Of a stretch of DNA of 64,000 nucleotides, positions 21,310 to 32,281 are shown piece after piece. The notes under the pieces are model-generated. The model worked only from the letters and a program-made list of their open reading frames with translations. It was not told the DNA's origin and did no database searches. The position numbers were made by a program, and so were the translations under genes. The stretch's first letter is position 1. Each line of letters begins with the position of its first letter. This DNA comes from Carnegiea gigantea (taxonomy: Eukaryota > Streptophyta > Magnoliopsida > Caryophyllales > Cactaceae). The stretch is from positions 1 to 64,000 of the forward strand of contig JAKOGI010002297.1 in NCBI GenBank assembly GCA_029747015.1, written 5' to 3'.

Positions 21310-22540
21310 GCAGATTACTACTATGGCAGGTTGTGGGGATGGGGGTGCCTCCAGGGGTCTCTAGATGGTGTGTGCCCGGTCGCACTTGATCTGTTACCTT
21401 GTACGGGCCTTCCCAGTTTGTCGTGCTCTCTTGCACCTGCCACAGCTTCTGTGCGGCGAAGGATAAAATCTCTGACCTTGATGGGGTGCAGCTTAACTAT
21501 GCAATTATGAAGTTGCGCTACCCGGAGTTTGTAGAGTGTCTCTCAGAGCAGAGCATCACCGCGAACAGAGGGCAGGAGATCGAGGGCCTCTCGGAGGGCT
21601 GCATTGTTAAGTTCTTCCTGAAATTGTGTAAGACGGTGAGTGTGGAGTGCTACTTCAACAAGGAGGACCGCCTCCGACCCATACATCAGCATGAACAGTG
21701 TCTCCCCCGTGGCTATCTTTTCGGTCGTACGGATTGACCATAGGGCTCCATGCAGCTCGTCGGCCCACTTACCCTTGGCTTCGTCTAGCTTTTTCTACAA
21801 TTCGTGCAGGATGACCTTGTTAGCGGCTTCAGCCTGACCATTTGTTTGGGGATGAGCCACGGCAGCGAATCGAGCTTGATAATCCAAGGTGTTAAGGTAA
21901 TTGGTGACCTTTGCTGTGTCGAACTGCCGCTCATTGTCGAAGATCATTGTTCAAGGAGCACCAAAGCGGGTGATGGTATTTTTCCAAATAAAATTTCGAA
22001 CTTAGGCTGAGGTAATGGAGGCGATAGCCTCAGCCTCTATCCAATTGGTGAAGTAATCCACCGCGACAAAGAGGTACTTGCGTTGACTCATGGCCTTGGG
22101 GAAGGGTCCGAATATGTCATGCCCCAAGTAACAAACGGCAAGGGACTGACAATGAGCGTCAAGGGTCTAGTCGGTCGTCGTTGGATAGGGGCGAACTTTT
22201 GGCATTTATCGTAGGTGCGATCCAAGTTCATAGCATCTTCATGTAGGGAAGGCCAGTAATAACTGGTCCGTACCGCGATAACTGCTAGGGCGCGCCCCCC
22301 AATGTGAGAACTGCATACTCCTTCGTACATCTCCAGTATCTTCCTCCCCATCCCTGGGGTCACGCAGCGTAGAAGTAGTCGGGCATAAGACTGCTTGTAT
22401 AAGATCCCGTCATACAGTATGAACCAATTCGGCCGTCTTTTTATGCGGTCGACCTCCTTGGTGTTCAGGGGCTGCGTTCCACCTGCTAGGTACGCAGGAA
22501 TGGGATCCACCCTAGTGGAACTTATATCCAGCCAAAGTAT
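21310..22540 (-). pseudogene. Gypsy integrase, broken
   Basis: Downstream of RNase H on the minus strand. The zinc-binding domain is seen at about 22200-22330: GVCSSHIGGR, then YYWPSLHEDAM and CDKC-like TYDKCQKFA. The first His of the HHCC set appears to be Tyr. The frame ends soon after (about 22088) and continues with shifts through the catalytic core to a C-terminal segment at about 21400-21730 with HTHRL-QF and KVRDFILR-like motifs. Integrase joins element DNA to the host genome; this copy cannot. Confidence 0.85.
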
Positions 22541-24574
22541 TTCGTGAGGATCAATGCTCCTCTCTATCAGAGTTTTCCATCGGATTCGTTTTTGCTTCTC
22601 ATCCTTGGAAGAGCTAACCAGTTTTGACAGTGCATCGGCTTGCCGATTCTCTGATCGCGGTATGTGGGTTATCGAGAAATGCTTTAATAGCCCTGTGGCT
22701 TTACGTATTCGCCCAACGTAGGCTGCCATAGTGTTATCCTTCACTGCGTATTCCTCGTTGAGTTGGCTAACCATGAGCCGAGAGTTCGAAAAGGCTCGGA
22801 CCGAGTCCTCCCCTGTGGTATAACATAATTCCATGCCTGCTATCAAGGCCTCATACTCAACTTCATTGTTAGACGCCTTGAACATGAATTTTAAGGCATG
22901 CTCATGCCACTCTCCCTGAGGGCTTTTGATGATTAGGCCGGCCACTGCCATCTTTAGTGGACGAGCCATCCACGCAAAGATTCCAGGAGAGGGCAACTAA
23001 TGCTCCAAAGGTATGCTCGCGCTTTCAGCCAAAAAATCTGCTAAGGTCTGAGCATTAGTTGCTCGTCGAGCCTCGAAGACAAGGTCGTATTGGAACAACT
23101 CCACTGCCCACTTTAAGAGTCGTCTTGGGCTGCCTAGCCTTTGAAGAACATTTTTCAGGGCTGGTCGGTGAGGACGGTCACTTATGCGCCTCAAACTAAG
23201 GACGCAACTTCGTGCTGGCCGTCACCAATGCATAAGCGAACTTCTCGATGAGAGGGTAGTTCACCTCGACCCCTGCTAAGGTATGGCTTATGTAGTAGAC
23301 TGGGATCTATTCTTTGACTCTCTCCACTACCAGAACAGCGCTCATGGCTTGTTCTAAGATAGCCAGGTAGAGTAGGAGTGTCTCACCTAGGAGAGGGCTA
23401 GCTATCTTTGGCAAATGAGCCAGGTATGTTTTTAAGGGCCTGAAAGGCATCATCAGCGTCTTTGTCCCAAGCGAAGTTAGCATGCCTCTACAGAATGCAA
23501 AAGAAAGGTTGACACTTATCGGTGGATCTGGACACGAAGTGTCCCAATGCTGCAATACACCCAGTCAGTCGTTGGATTTTCTTGATGTTGTGTGGAGATT
23601 TCATATCTAGCACTGCTTGAATTTTGTCTGGATTAGCCTCTATCCTACGGCTACTGATCTTGAAGCCAAGGAACTTTCTTGACTAGAATCCGAATACACA
23701 TTTCTTTGGATTGAGCTTCATGACAAATGTCTGTAGGATATCGAACGTCTTTTGTAGATCTTGGCCATGCTCGATGTTGAGCATACTCTTGACTATCATA
23801 TCATCGACGTATACCTCTATGGTCTGCCCAACGAAGGGTCGAAAGAGCTTGTTCATAAGCCGCCGGTAGGTGGCCCCAGCATTCTTCAGCACGAAGGGCA
23901 GTTACAAACGCAGTTTTTTCTAGGTCCTCGGGTTACAAGGGTATTTGATGGTACGCCGAAAACACATCTATAAAGCTCAGCAAGGCATGGCCCGCCATGG
24001 CGTCCACCAGCTTATCGATCTTCGGCAGAGTACAGCTGCCTTTTGGGCATGCTTTGCTCAAATCGGTGAAGTCCACGCACATCCTTCAAGTCCCATTAGG
24101 TTTCTTGATGAGCACCACATTCGAGAACCACTCAAGATATTGGCACTCTCAAACGAAGCCTGCCTCTAACAACTTCTGCACCTATGCGGTCGCAGCCGCG
24201 GCTCTCTCGGGGCCCATGTGTCGCTTCTTTTGGATCACTGGCATGTGCGTGGGATCCACATTTAGCCGGTGCTCCATTACTTTGGTGTCGATATTGGGCA
24301 TCTCCTCAGGACAGGACCGAAGGCGAAGACATCCCGGTACTCCTATAGGAGCTTAACCAAGGAGTGTTGGGTAGAAGCCTCCATCTCCCGACCCAATTGA
24401 ACCGTGCGTTCAAGGCGGTCTTCGTCCAGGGGAATCTCTTCGATGCCATCGACGGCCTACGGGCATGGTCGCTCGGGGTCAGTCGAAGCCACTGTGGGTA
24501 TTACCAGGGATTCGGCTGGAGGGGGAGCGGTTCGTGGCTTTTTATCCGAAGGTGGAGGTAATGCGGGTCCATGA
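22541..24574 (-). pseudogene. Gypsy reverse transcriptase and RNase H, broken
   Basis: Read on the minus strand. The start of RT lies next to the nested solo LTR. The motif YVDDMIVKS with both catalytic aspartates is intact at about 23790-23820, followed by KLNPKKCVFG. The thumb and connection regions follow in several frames (for example 23307-23555 and 22997-23194). RNase H is clear at 22560-22996: NNEVEYEALIAG holds the catalytic Glu, AFSNSRLMV has Asn where Asp is expected, and ENRQADALSKL holds the last Asp. The first RNase H Asp (CVDGSS) is in another frame at about 22960, showing a frameshift. Confidence 0.9.
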
Positions 24575-27500
24575 TGTAACACCCCGATCTCACCGGGTCA
24601 TGTTACACGCCACAGTCTTTCCCTGAGAAAGACTGTTAAGGCAACTTGCTTAACCAATTTGAAACATAACCAATTGGGACTTAATAGTCAGAACCTAAGA
24701 AAACTTACATAGCATATGTGCCACAATTACAGAACTAGGCTTTGGACTTAACCTTAGGCTAGGAGAGGTAGTAATTTCTTAGTTCCTGGAGCGAAACGGA
24801 TAGAGTTTCCCCTGACAACTGACCATTTTCTCAGGCCTAAGCCTTACATTAAGATCCCTGAATTGCATAAAAGTACAAAAGAACACCAAAAACTCAACGG
24901 CTACACGCCGGAGTCTACAACTCTACGGGCTACACGGCCGGAGTCCATAGAGCCTTTCTAATGTTCATGAACCTTACAAAAAGATGATTAATTACATAAC
25001 CTCACAATCATAATCGACATTACATAACGATATCATAAACACAGCAATACAGTCCAAGCAAGTCCACTCTGGGCGCTCCACGCATCAGTTACATACCTGT
25101 GGATCTGGGAAAAAGGGGAAAAGTAATGGGAATGAGCAACCACCGCTCAGTGAGTAAACTCTCTCTCCCAAAACATACGTAAAATACATATTAACTTACG
25201 AAAGCCTTTCGTAATTCATTTTAGTTGAAGAGCTTCCACATAATACATCATATTCGAACCATAACCGAGCAAAGGAATAGTCATACCAAAGAGCTTAACT
25301 TTAGAAGAAATCGTAATGCATTGACTTCACATAATAAAGTTACGTAAACCCAGAAACATAGCATAAAAGGGGTTTTACACATAAGTTTTACTTACCGAAA
25401 ATTATACATAGTAACTTATTCACGTAAATGAGGAGACTAGACTCTTAGAGGTACTTTGTTACTGCCATCCCGAGTCGGCCAAACTCGAGCAGCAACATAC
25501 GCGTATCCGGACAGACATCATACTATGCTGAGACATAATTTTCATACTTAAACTTCAGGCGGGAATCAAACCACCATCCGTGAATCTATCATAACATAAC
25601 TTATGTGATACCAGGCGGGAACTAAGCCACCATCCCTGGGTCTCAGACTTAAGCTTAAAGTTTCTAGAGTAGCTCCTCCATGTGTACATAACATAACATA
25701 ATCATTCGTACACGTACATACTTATACTTATTCATATATATGTCTTAGAAACTTATAACATTCATACACATACATCCTTAGTAAACAACATGCTTATACT
25801 TATTCATATATATATATATGCATATATTTTTGAACTCATAACATAAAAACATAATCCTCTTGCAACTTTAGCTTTTAGGCAAACAACAAGAAAAGCCTCT
25901 TAAAAATCATGGTGAGTCTACTAACTCACGATTCAAAACTTGGGTAGTTAACCAGCATGTACTCCAAAGTTAGGATTCGTATATAATCACCTTCAGTTGC
26001 CCTTTTTACGCTCATTTCGATCTTTCAAACGCAAAAGATGAACATGATACAGGCCAAGTTTGCTAACTCATAAATCGACTTCGTGAATAGCTTAAAAGCT
26101 TTTCATAATCGTAATAAATTTACTAACATGTAAACTAACTTCGTAAAATACGTTTACTAATTCGTAAAACGACTTCGTTTCTAACTTAAAAGCTTCGTAT
26201 AAACGTAATTAGTTTGCTAAATCGTAAAACGATTTCGTTTTCAACTTAAAAGTTTCTTAATAACGTAATACGTTTGTTAGTTTGTAAAACGACTTCGTTT
26301 TAAACTTACAAGCTTCTTATAAACGAAATAAGGTCTGTTAACACGTAAATCGGCTTCATAAATAACTTAAAGACTTCTTATAAACGTAAAATGTTTACTA
26401 AATCGTATAACGACTTAATGTCTAACTTAAATGCTTCGTATAAATGTAATAGGGTTGCTAAACCGTAAAACGACTTTGTTTTCAACTTAGAGGCTTCGTA
26501 TAGACGTAATAAGTTTACTAAATCGTAAAACGATTTCGTTTTCAACTTAGAAGCTACATATAAATGTAATAAGGTTGATAAATCCCAAAACGACTTCGTT
26601 TTCAACTTAAAAATTTCTTATAAATGTAAAACGATTGCTAACTCATAAAACGACTTCACTTTTTAGCTAAAAAGCATCTTTTAAACGTAAAACGTTTACT
26701 AAATCGCAGATCGAAACTCGTTTGAGGCACAACGTGCTCAGTTAACGTTTAATTCAAACTAAGTTCGAAATCGAAACCCATTTGAGACTTAAATACTTAA
26801 TTAGCAATAAATGCAAGCTAGATTCGTTCGAAAATTCCATTTTGAAACTCAAGATGGGTGTAAAAATAAACTAAAGGCTTAAAATGTTCCCAAACTTGCT
26901 ATCATTCAAAAACTTAAAGCACTTGGCTCGTTTATGAGGCAAACATCACTTCATAAATCTTCTACGTAAATGCTTCTTGAAACGTAACGGTTTTACTACC
27001 TCTTGACTCGAAACTTCATAAAGATTCACGTTTGACCAAAATCTACCTTGAGGCCAACTTATGAAGTAGTGGGTTTTCAAACACATTAACCCTAGACTAG
27101 GTAACCTAAGTTTGATCGAATGAAATAGTCGGTATTTGCAAACTTCTTAAAACCAGGCTTGAATGTACACCAAAACAATAAAGACTTTTTTTACTTTTAA
27201 ACCACCCTCTTGTATCCCAAACGATCTTCAATGCTAACTGGTTTGATATAAAAATCGAAAGCAACTTTAGAAAGTTATATGCAGATCTAAATCATGAAAG
27301 CTACCATTTTAAAACATTAGGCAACCTTTCAAGAATAGATTGGTTCTGTCCTGGCATAACAAAAGCTTAATTCATTTGTTTGTCCACACATACAATCAAA
27401 TTCATACAACAACAATCCAATCTACCAATTCAGTAAACTGATTCGTATAATTATTGTTCAAAATCCATAAAATAGGAGGGATTAAGGGTTTACCCACCTC

Positions 27501-28133
27501 GAATCTGAGTTATATGCGTGCAAATTGGCTAGATTGAAGCTAAATTCGAACTCTACACACCCAAAAAATATGCTGCCTTCGCGTGAGGTTCGAACACCAC
27601 CAAACCAGAAACCCTAACTTGCAATGTTTGATAATTTTAGGCACAATTAAGATGAAACTAGGGTGACAATCGAATTTATAGAAGAAGAAGAGGCTCGAAT
27701 TCACCTTGCATGCCCGAAAACGGACTGGTGTTCGGCCGAGCTCGCGTCGATTCGCCCCTGCCTGTGGCTGGTTCTAGCCCAACCACGTGTGGGGTGGGTC
27801 GCCGGCACCTGGTGAGCATCGCCTGGGGTCCGGTTTGGTCGAGCGTGTGGCGTGGCAGCGAGGAGAGGAGATGGGAAGGCAGGTGGAGGTTCTCTGGTTG
27901 AGGTGTCGTGAGGCAGGGGAAGCAGAATGAAGAAGACGGAATTGGGGGGGTCGCGTGCCACGACTGCTTTTGCCCCCTTTTTCTCTCTTTTTTTTGGGGG
28001 GGGATCTGAAGTTGAATAGATCGATAACTTGGGCAATATGGTAGTTGCAGGTTGGCGGATACTAAAATAAAATTTTCTAACCCAACAGGCATAACATTCA
28101 TTAAGCAAGTACGATAAAACTCCGGGTCTCACA
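24575..28133 (-). mobile_element. Solo LTR of a second Gypsy element (Tekay/Del-like), nested
   Basis: On the minus strand it begins TGTGAGACCCGGAG and ends GATCGGGGTGTTACA, an end pair typical of Tekay/Del chromoviruses with very long LTRs. It is 3,559 bp with no internal region or second LTR. The flanks are CATGA (24570-24574) and CATGC (28134-28138), a target duplication with one mismatch. Removing it would place the protease of the host Gypsy element next to its RT, so it arose by insertion then LTR-LTR recombination. A TATA motif (CTATAAATTCG, minus strand, about 27670) is a plausible LTR promoter. Confidence 0.88.
26065..26710. repeat. 60-bp tandem repeat inside the solo LTR
   Basis: About eleven units of about 60 bp built around CTAAATCGTAAAACGACTTCG, TTTTCAACTTAAAAGCTTC and TATAAACGTAATA. 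Because the period is a multiple of three, the minus strand has an open frame at 26378-26605 with a 20-residue repeat; this is a by-product. Confidence 0.9.
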
Positions 28134-28502
28134 CATGCTCAGCTGACCGTTCCACTAGTGGCCGGATACTAACAAGATAGCACTCTCGACCCGTCTGTTG
28201 GTCTCCTTGCAGTTTGTCGACACTTCCATCGTCAACCTCGAACTTAAGCTGAAGAACGTATGAGGCAATGACAGTCTTCACCTTATGTAGAGTTGGTCGT
28301 CCCAGGATGACATTGTAGGCCGGGGGGACGTCAACTACCAAGAAGTCCACCTCTAGATTTCTCGCCTTGGCCTTGTCCCCAAAGTGCAGCGGGAAGCGGA
28401 TCATTCCTGTGGGGTTCACCTCCTGCTCCCAAAAACCCAAGATGGAATGTACCAGGGGGACAATTCCTCTCTGCGGACACTTGAGTTTCCTCAAGCAGTC
28501 CT
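28134..28502 (-). pseudogene. Gypsy aspartic protease-like domain, truncated by the nested LTR
   Basis: The minus-strand frame from 28494 has the retroviral-type protease C-terminal motifs DFLVVDVPPAYNVILGRP and LHKVKTVIAS seen in plant Gypsy gag-pol. The frame runs into the solo LTR at 28133. The active-site D-S/T-G segment lies upstream, near 28500-28580, in a shifted frame and was not found intact. Confidence 0.8.
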
Positions 28503-28829
28503 AAGTGATGATATTCACTGAGCTTCCGGTGTTGATTAGGATTCTACGAACAATGGCGCTGGCCACTTTCATCTCGACCACCAGCGGGCCATTGTGTGAT
28601 GAGGTAAAGTGTAGGCCCTCTCGTCCATCGAACATCGTCGTTGGTACTGTCACGCGGCTCCCTTGTTCGGCCATGAGAACCTACTGTGCTCCTCGAAGTT
28701 GAGCTTTCCAGGCGGACTGTGTAATATCCTCCGCGTGTCTACCGGCGATGGTGGCCATTGTTTTGGTGTAGCACTCCTCCTCTTGAGGTTCAGGCCGCAC
28801 GAGCTCGTGTTCCTTTCAAAGGAATTACG

Positions 28830-30451
28830 GCCCTCACTTCAAGAAACGGTCGATCTGTCCTTGTAGGCCAGCTTGTGAAGGGTTTTCCTCAACTCTTGGC
28901 ATTCAGTGGTCGTATGCCCATTTCGCTCGTGAAACTCATAATACTTCCGTGCATTGTGCGGTGTCGGTGCTGAGGACATCGGCAATGACCTCTTCAGCAT
29001 TGGGTGCTCTTTCACCTCCATAAGTATGCTCCGGGGGTCCGTGATAAAGCGACAACCTGGAGCCTCGGCCTCCTATCTCCCCGTCCCATGCTCCTGTCAA
29101 CCAGGGCCTTGGCCTTCTTGGGGGCATCCGTGCTTTCAGCGCAAATTTAAGTGGCACGGATAAAGTCGGCGGCCTTCCTCAACGCCTCCTCTAATGTGGT
29201 CTCCTTCTACTCGGCCAAAGAGAACTTGAATCCTCCGCTATTTAAACTGTTCAAAAATGAGGTGTATGCCACCGCGTCCTCTAAGTCTGGGATCAAAATC
29301 ACTTCCTGGTATAAGCGCTTGAGGAAAACTCTTGCAGTCCCTACTTAATCTTGGACAGGTGGATGCTGATCCGCCTTTCCTTGCGACTAGTGATGAATTG
29401 GCTGACAAATCTATCTGCCAAATTCTGAAAGCAAGAGATGTTTCCTAGAGCTATGCTGTTAAACCAGGATTGCGCTACCTCTTTCAGGGTAGCTAGGAAA
29501 TATCGGCAGTACGCGGTGTCGTCCAAGCCCCGGATGTACATCAGTGCTTTATACACCCCTAGATGTTCTTCTGGGTCTGCGGTCCTATCGTACAGGTCCA
29601 CGGTGGGCATCTTCACCTTCTCTTAGTGCAGAGCATTGATTATTTATGCGCTAAACGAGGTAGAGAATGGGACAGGCCTAGTCCAAGCGACCGTGCCGGA
29701 CATCTTAAAGGGAGTCCCAGGGCGCCTCTCTGCCTCCACTACCGATGTACTCCTTCGAGCGAGACCGGCCCTCGGGGATCTGGGCGGAGGCCGACTGTGA
29801 CGGCTGGATCCTTGACCGCGTATGCCTCGAGGGGGAGGGATGCGAGTTCTTTCGCGGTCCGAGCGACGCTCAGGGGTGCGTCGCTGACCGAGGACTCCCC
29901 TCCGGGGCTCGAGGTTTGCTCCTGCTCCTTGAACCAACCAATATGTCGGGAATACATTGCATACGGCATTGAAGCTGTGGTTGACTTCGCCGATTGTCCC
30001 TGGCTCGGGCGACGACTCTGTAGGGCGTTCGCTCCAATGGATAAGTCGCGGTTTTCTCCCCGTGATCGGCCGTCTATTTGGGCGAGCGACCTCTCTCACC
30101 TCGTTACTGTGACAGTGTGACACGACGGGGACGTGCCTATGGGAAGAGTTGCAGCCCATGGTAGACATGTAATCAAAGTGAGGAAGAGGCATCGCAGAGT
30201 TCACGGCTTCCATAGCTTTCGTCACTTGTTCCGTTACCTACTGCATGATTGTGTCGATCATGGTGGACATGAGGTTCTTGAGTGCGTCCATAGTGACATA
30301 TGCCTCCCGCCTCGGGCCGTCGTGGCCCGACCGAACGGGGATGTGCCCCAGAGCTCTCCGAGGCATCTTGCACCTCAGGGGCTATCGGGGCTTTGGTTGT
30401 GGGTGCCTTGTCTTTTCGAGCCCGTGCCCGTGTTGTTTCACTGACTACCAT
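28830..30451 (-). pseudogene. Gypsy gag, broken
   Basis: The first ATG on the minus strand is 30449-30451, 37 bases after the LTR and directly after the primer site. An Arg/Pro-rich N-terminal region (30225-29644) follows, then the retrotransposon gag core (PF03732-like) at 29341-29616, with DPEEHL, YCRYFLATLKEVAQSWF and FVSQFITSR motifs. Near 28960 there is a zinc-knuckle-like YYEFHERNGHTTTEC in which the first Cys is Tyr. Frames change at least three times, so gag is not expressed as one protein. Confidence 0.85.
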
Positions 30452-30465
30452 CGTTCACCGCTCTG

Positions 30466-30483
30466 TCCCCATAGACGACACCA
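30466..30483 (-). other. Primer-binding site of the large Gypsy element
   Basis: On the minus strand TGGTGTCGTCTATGGGGA, four bases from the 5' LTR. It resembles the TGGCGCCGTCTGTGGGGA-type site of many plant Tat-like Gypsy elements. Confidence 0.75.
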
Positions 30484-30487
30484 AATC

Positions 30488-30947
30488 TATTCCCGGAAAT
30501 TCTTGAATTGCTGAGGATGACGTGGGAAGAGAGCGGGCTTACGTGATAGCACGTACGGAACAGTTGACAGTCTTCTCCTCGAGCGTTGAACCTGCAAAAA
30601 GGCACTCCCAGATTGTGGTCCGGGGAACGCTTCTACGACGGTTAAGTCAATGGAGGGTCCCTGTACAAGGCAAAACATTAAACAGAAGAATTGTGATGAA
30701 TGAGAAAGTGTGCCAGAGAGCAAATCCTTTTTCCGAGATAGGTAAGGGGTATTTATAGCTCTTATAACGAGGGGTAAAACAGTAATTTCAAGCTGGAGGT
30801 TAACCTAATGGGCTACCGGATTGTTTGCCCTGTTGGGCTCCTGCTAGGGCCCCAAGGATCCCGTGTAGATCTGCTACACCTAGTTGGGCCTAGACCATGA
30901 TTGCACATGTGGGGGGCCCCACCCGAGAAATTAGATTTTCTGGATCA
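30488..30947 (-). repeat. 5' LTR of the large Gypsy element (right copy)
   Basis: Matches 14267-14688 with scattered substitutions and an extra stretch at about 30597-30645. On the minus strand it begins TGATCCAGAAAATC. A TATA-like minus-strand motif (GAGCTATAAATACC) lies at about 30749-30762. Confidence 0.88.
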
Positions 30948-32060
30948 ACACACAACTCCCTTTTTAATCATATAAAAATATATATATATTATCAAAAAAA
31001 GAAAAAAGAAAAAATATATTAAAAGACAAAAAAGTCTGGCACGCGTGGTGGAACTTTGCCCAGTTCCATCATGCGTGTCTTTACTCTCAGTTTGCAATAA
31101 TTGTTGGACAAGTGGCACACATGTGGCTGTCATTCCATCTTCAATCCTTGGCTACCAAGCAACGGGGCTAACTGTAAATAGGGGCATATTTCGCATCCCC
31201 GTCCCCACTCAGCTCCCTGCCCCCATCCCTCCCTCCCTATTGGGACCTCACCAGGGTTTTTTACCTACAAATTTTTCCATTCTATGTGAAAACTATATTA
31301 TAAATTCAATCTTAAATAAAAGACCAAGTTACCCAATGCACCTAACTTAATTAATTTTGCAAAGTTCTCGTAGGCTTCATCAAAGTTTGCAAATTACAAT
31401 CCAACTCAAATGAAAGTTTAACAAATTCATGCAATACAAGTTAGACGTCAATGTACAAATTAAACAACTCAATCAAAGTCTAAAAAGGAAAAGAAGGATT
31501 ATGTAGCTTAAATTTTTTTAAGTAAATTTACCAATTTAACCTTAATTTTATGTTTATAAATGAATCATTTATATATGATTTCAATTATATATAAACAGAA
31601 ACGGGTTCGAATTTTTTTCCCTAATCAAAAGGGATGATTTTTTTTTTCCCTAATCGAGAACGAGAAAAGGGGGAACAGGGACGAAAATTCTTTTCCCTAA
31701 CGAGTAAACGAGAACGAGGTAAAATTGTCCCACCCCTACCATGTCCCAGCTCAAGCATTGAATCCCGTTCTCATCCCCGATGGAGAGATGAATTTTTCCC
31801 AATGCAGGGCCCAATTGGATTCCCTGCATGCCATCGCCATCAACAATACGTACTCCTCTTTGTTATGACATCCATCATGCATGAAATGATTCCGAAAACC
31901 TTTTGCATTAAATGAAAGCAAAACAATACAGGAATCCAATACGCAAACAAGAAGCAGATCAGTGCCTGAGTAACTCCCATTTAAGGCTAAATGCATGATA
32001 CTCAAATGATTGACATTACACTGAAGAAGAATTGGAGGGCATCAACAGCAGGCTTGACTA
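30948..32060. other. Repeat-derived intergenic DNA, no gene seen
   Basis: The first 220 bases continue the MITE-like repeat into which the Gypsy element inserted (TTTTTAATCATATAAAAAT, then an A-rich stretch). 31180-31740 has C-rich and GAGAACGAG-rich blocks that look like an old hAT-type element, but clear ends and a target duplication were not found. Confidence 0.4.
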
Positions 32061-32066
32061 TTTATT
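32061..32066 (-). terminator. Poly(A) signal of the CCCH zinc-finger gene
   Basis: AATAAA on the minus strand, about 215 bases after the stop codon at 32282. The 3' end is expected 15-30 bases further left, near 32035. Confidence 0.6.
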
Positions 32067-32281
32067 AACCTCTAAAGGGCACAAAACAACAGCATATTTT
32101 CCCCAAAAAGAAAAACTGGCCGGATTTGTAATCATCAGATGCGCCAGATACCATGCAGATGATGCCACTGTCAAGCACGACCAGATGCAATTGGGATGTC
32201 CATGTTAATGTGATTGTCATCAGCAGGGTTGAAGAGCCCACACATTAAAACTCGTGCAGACTGCATGAGTTTTTCTCAGGT

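Larger units (their letters stand above)
14267..30947 (-). mobile_element. Large Tat-like Ty3/Gypsy element carrying antisense genes
   Basis: Minus-strand element, 16.7 kb including a nested 3.56-kb solo LTR, so about 13.1 kb of its own. The two LTRs (14267-14688 and 30488-30947) match along their length. Right to left it holds the primer site, gag, protease, RT, RNase H and integrase, the Gypsy order. About 6.6 kb then lies between integrase and the 3' LTR and holds plus-strand genes and minisatellites. Antisense extra genes in this place are known from the Tat lineage, which also fits the large size and the primer site. The flanks give ACAC on both sides (14263-14266 and 30948-30951), a probable target duplication. 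Confidence 0.92.

Noticed and set aside
21399..21737. 112-codon plus-strand frame
   Set aside because: Its minus strand reads as the integrase C-terminal region; the plus frame has no motif.
26378..26605. 75-codon frame with 20-residue repeats
   Set aside because: Direct by-product of the 60-bp tandem repeat in the solo LTR.
27676..28132. Two overlapping minus-strand frames of about 140 codons
   Set aside because: They lie inside the solo LTR, overlap each other in different frames and show no domain.
29563..30514. Plus-strand frames of up to 185 codons
   Set aside because: They are antisense shadows of the GC-rich gag N-terminal region on the minus strand.
31180..31740. Possible hAT element (TAGGGGCATATTT ... 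TGTCCCACCCCTA)
   Set aside because: End similarity is weak and no 8-bp duplication was found.
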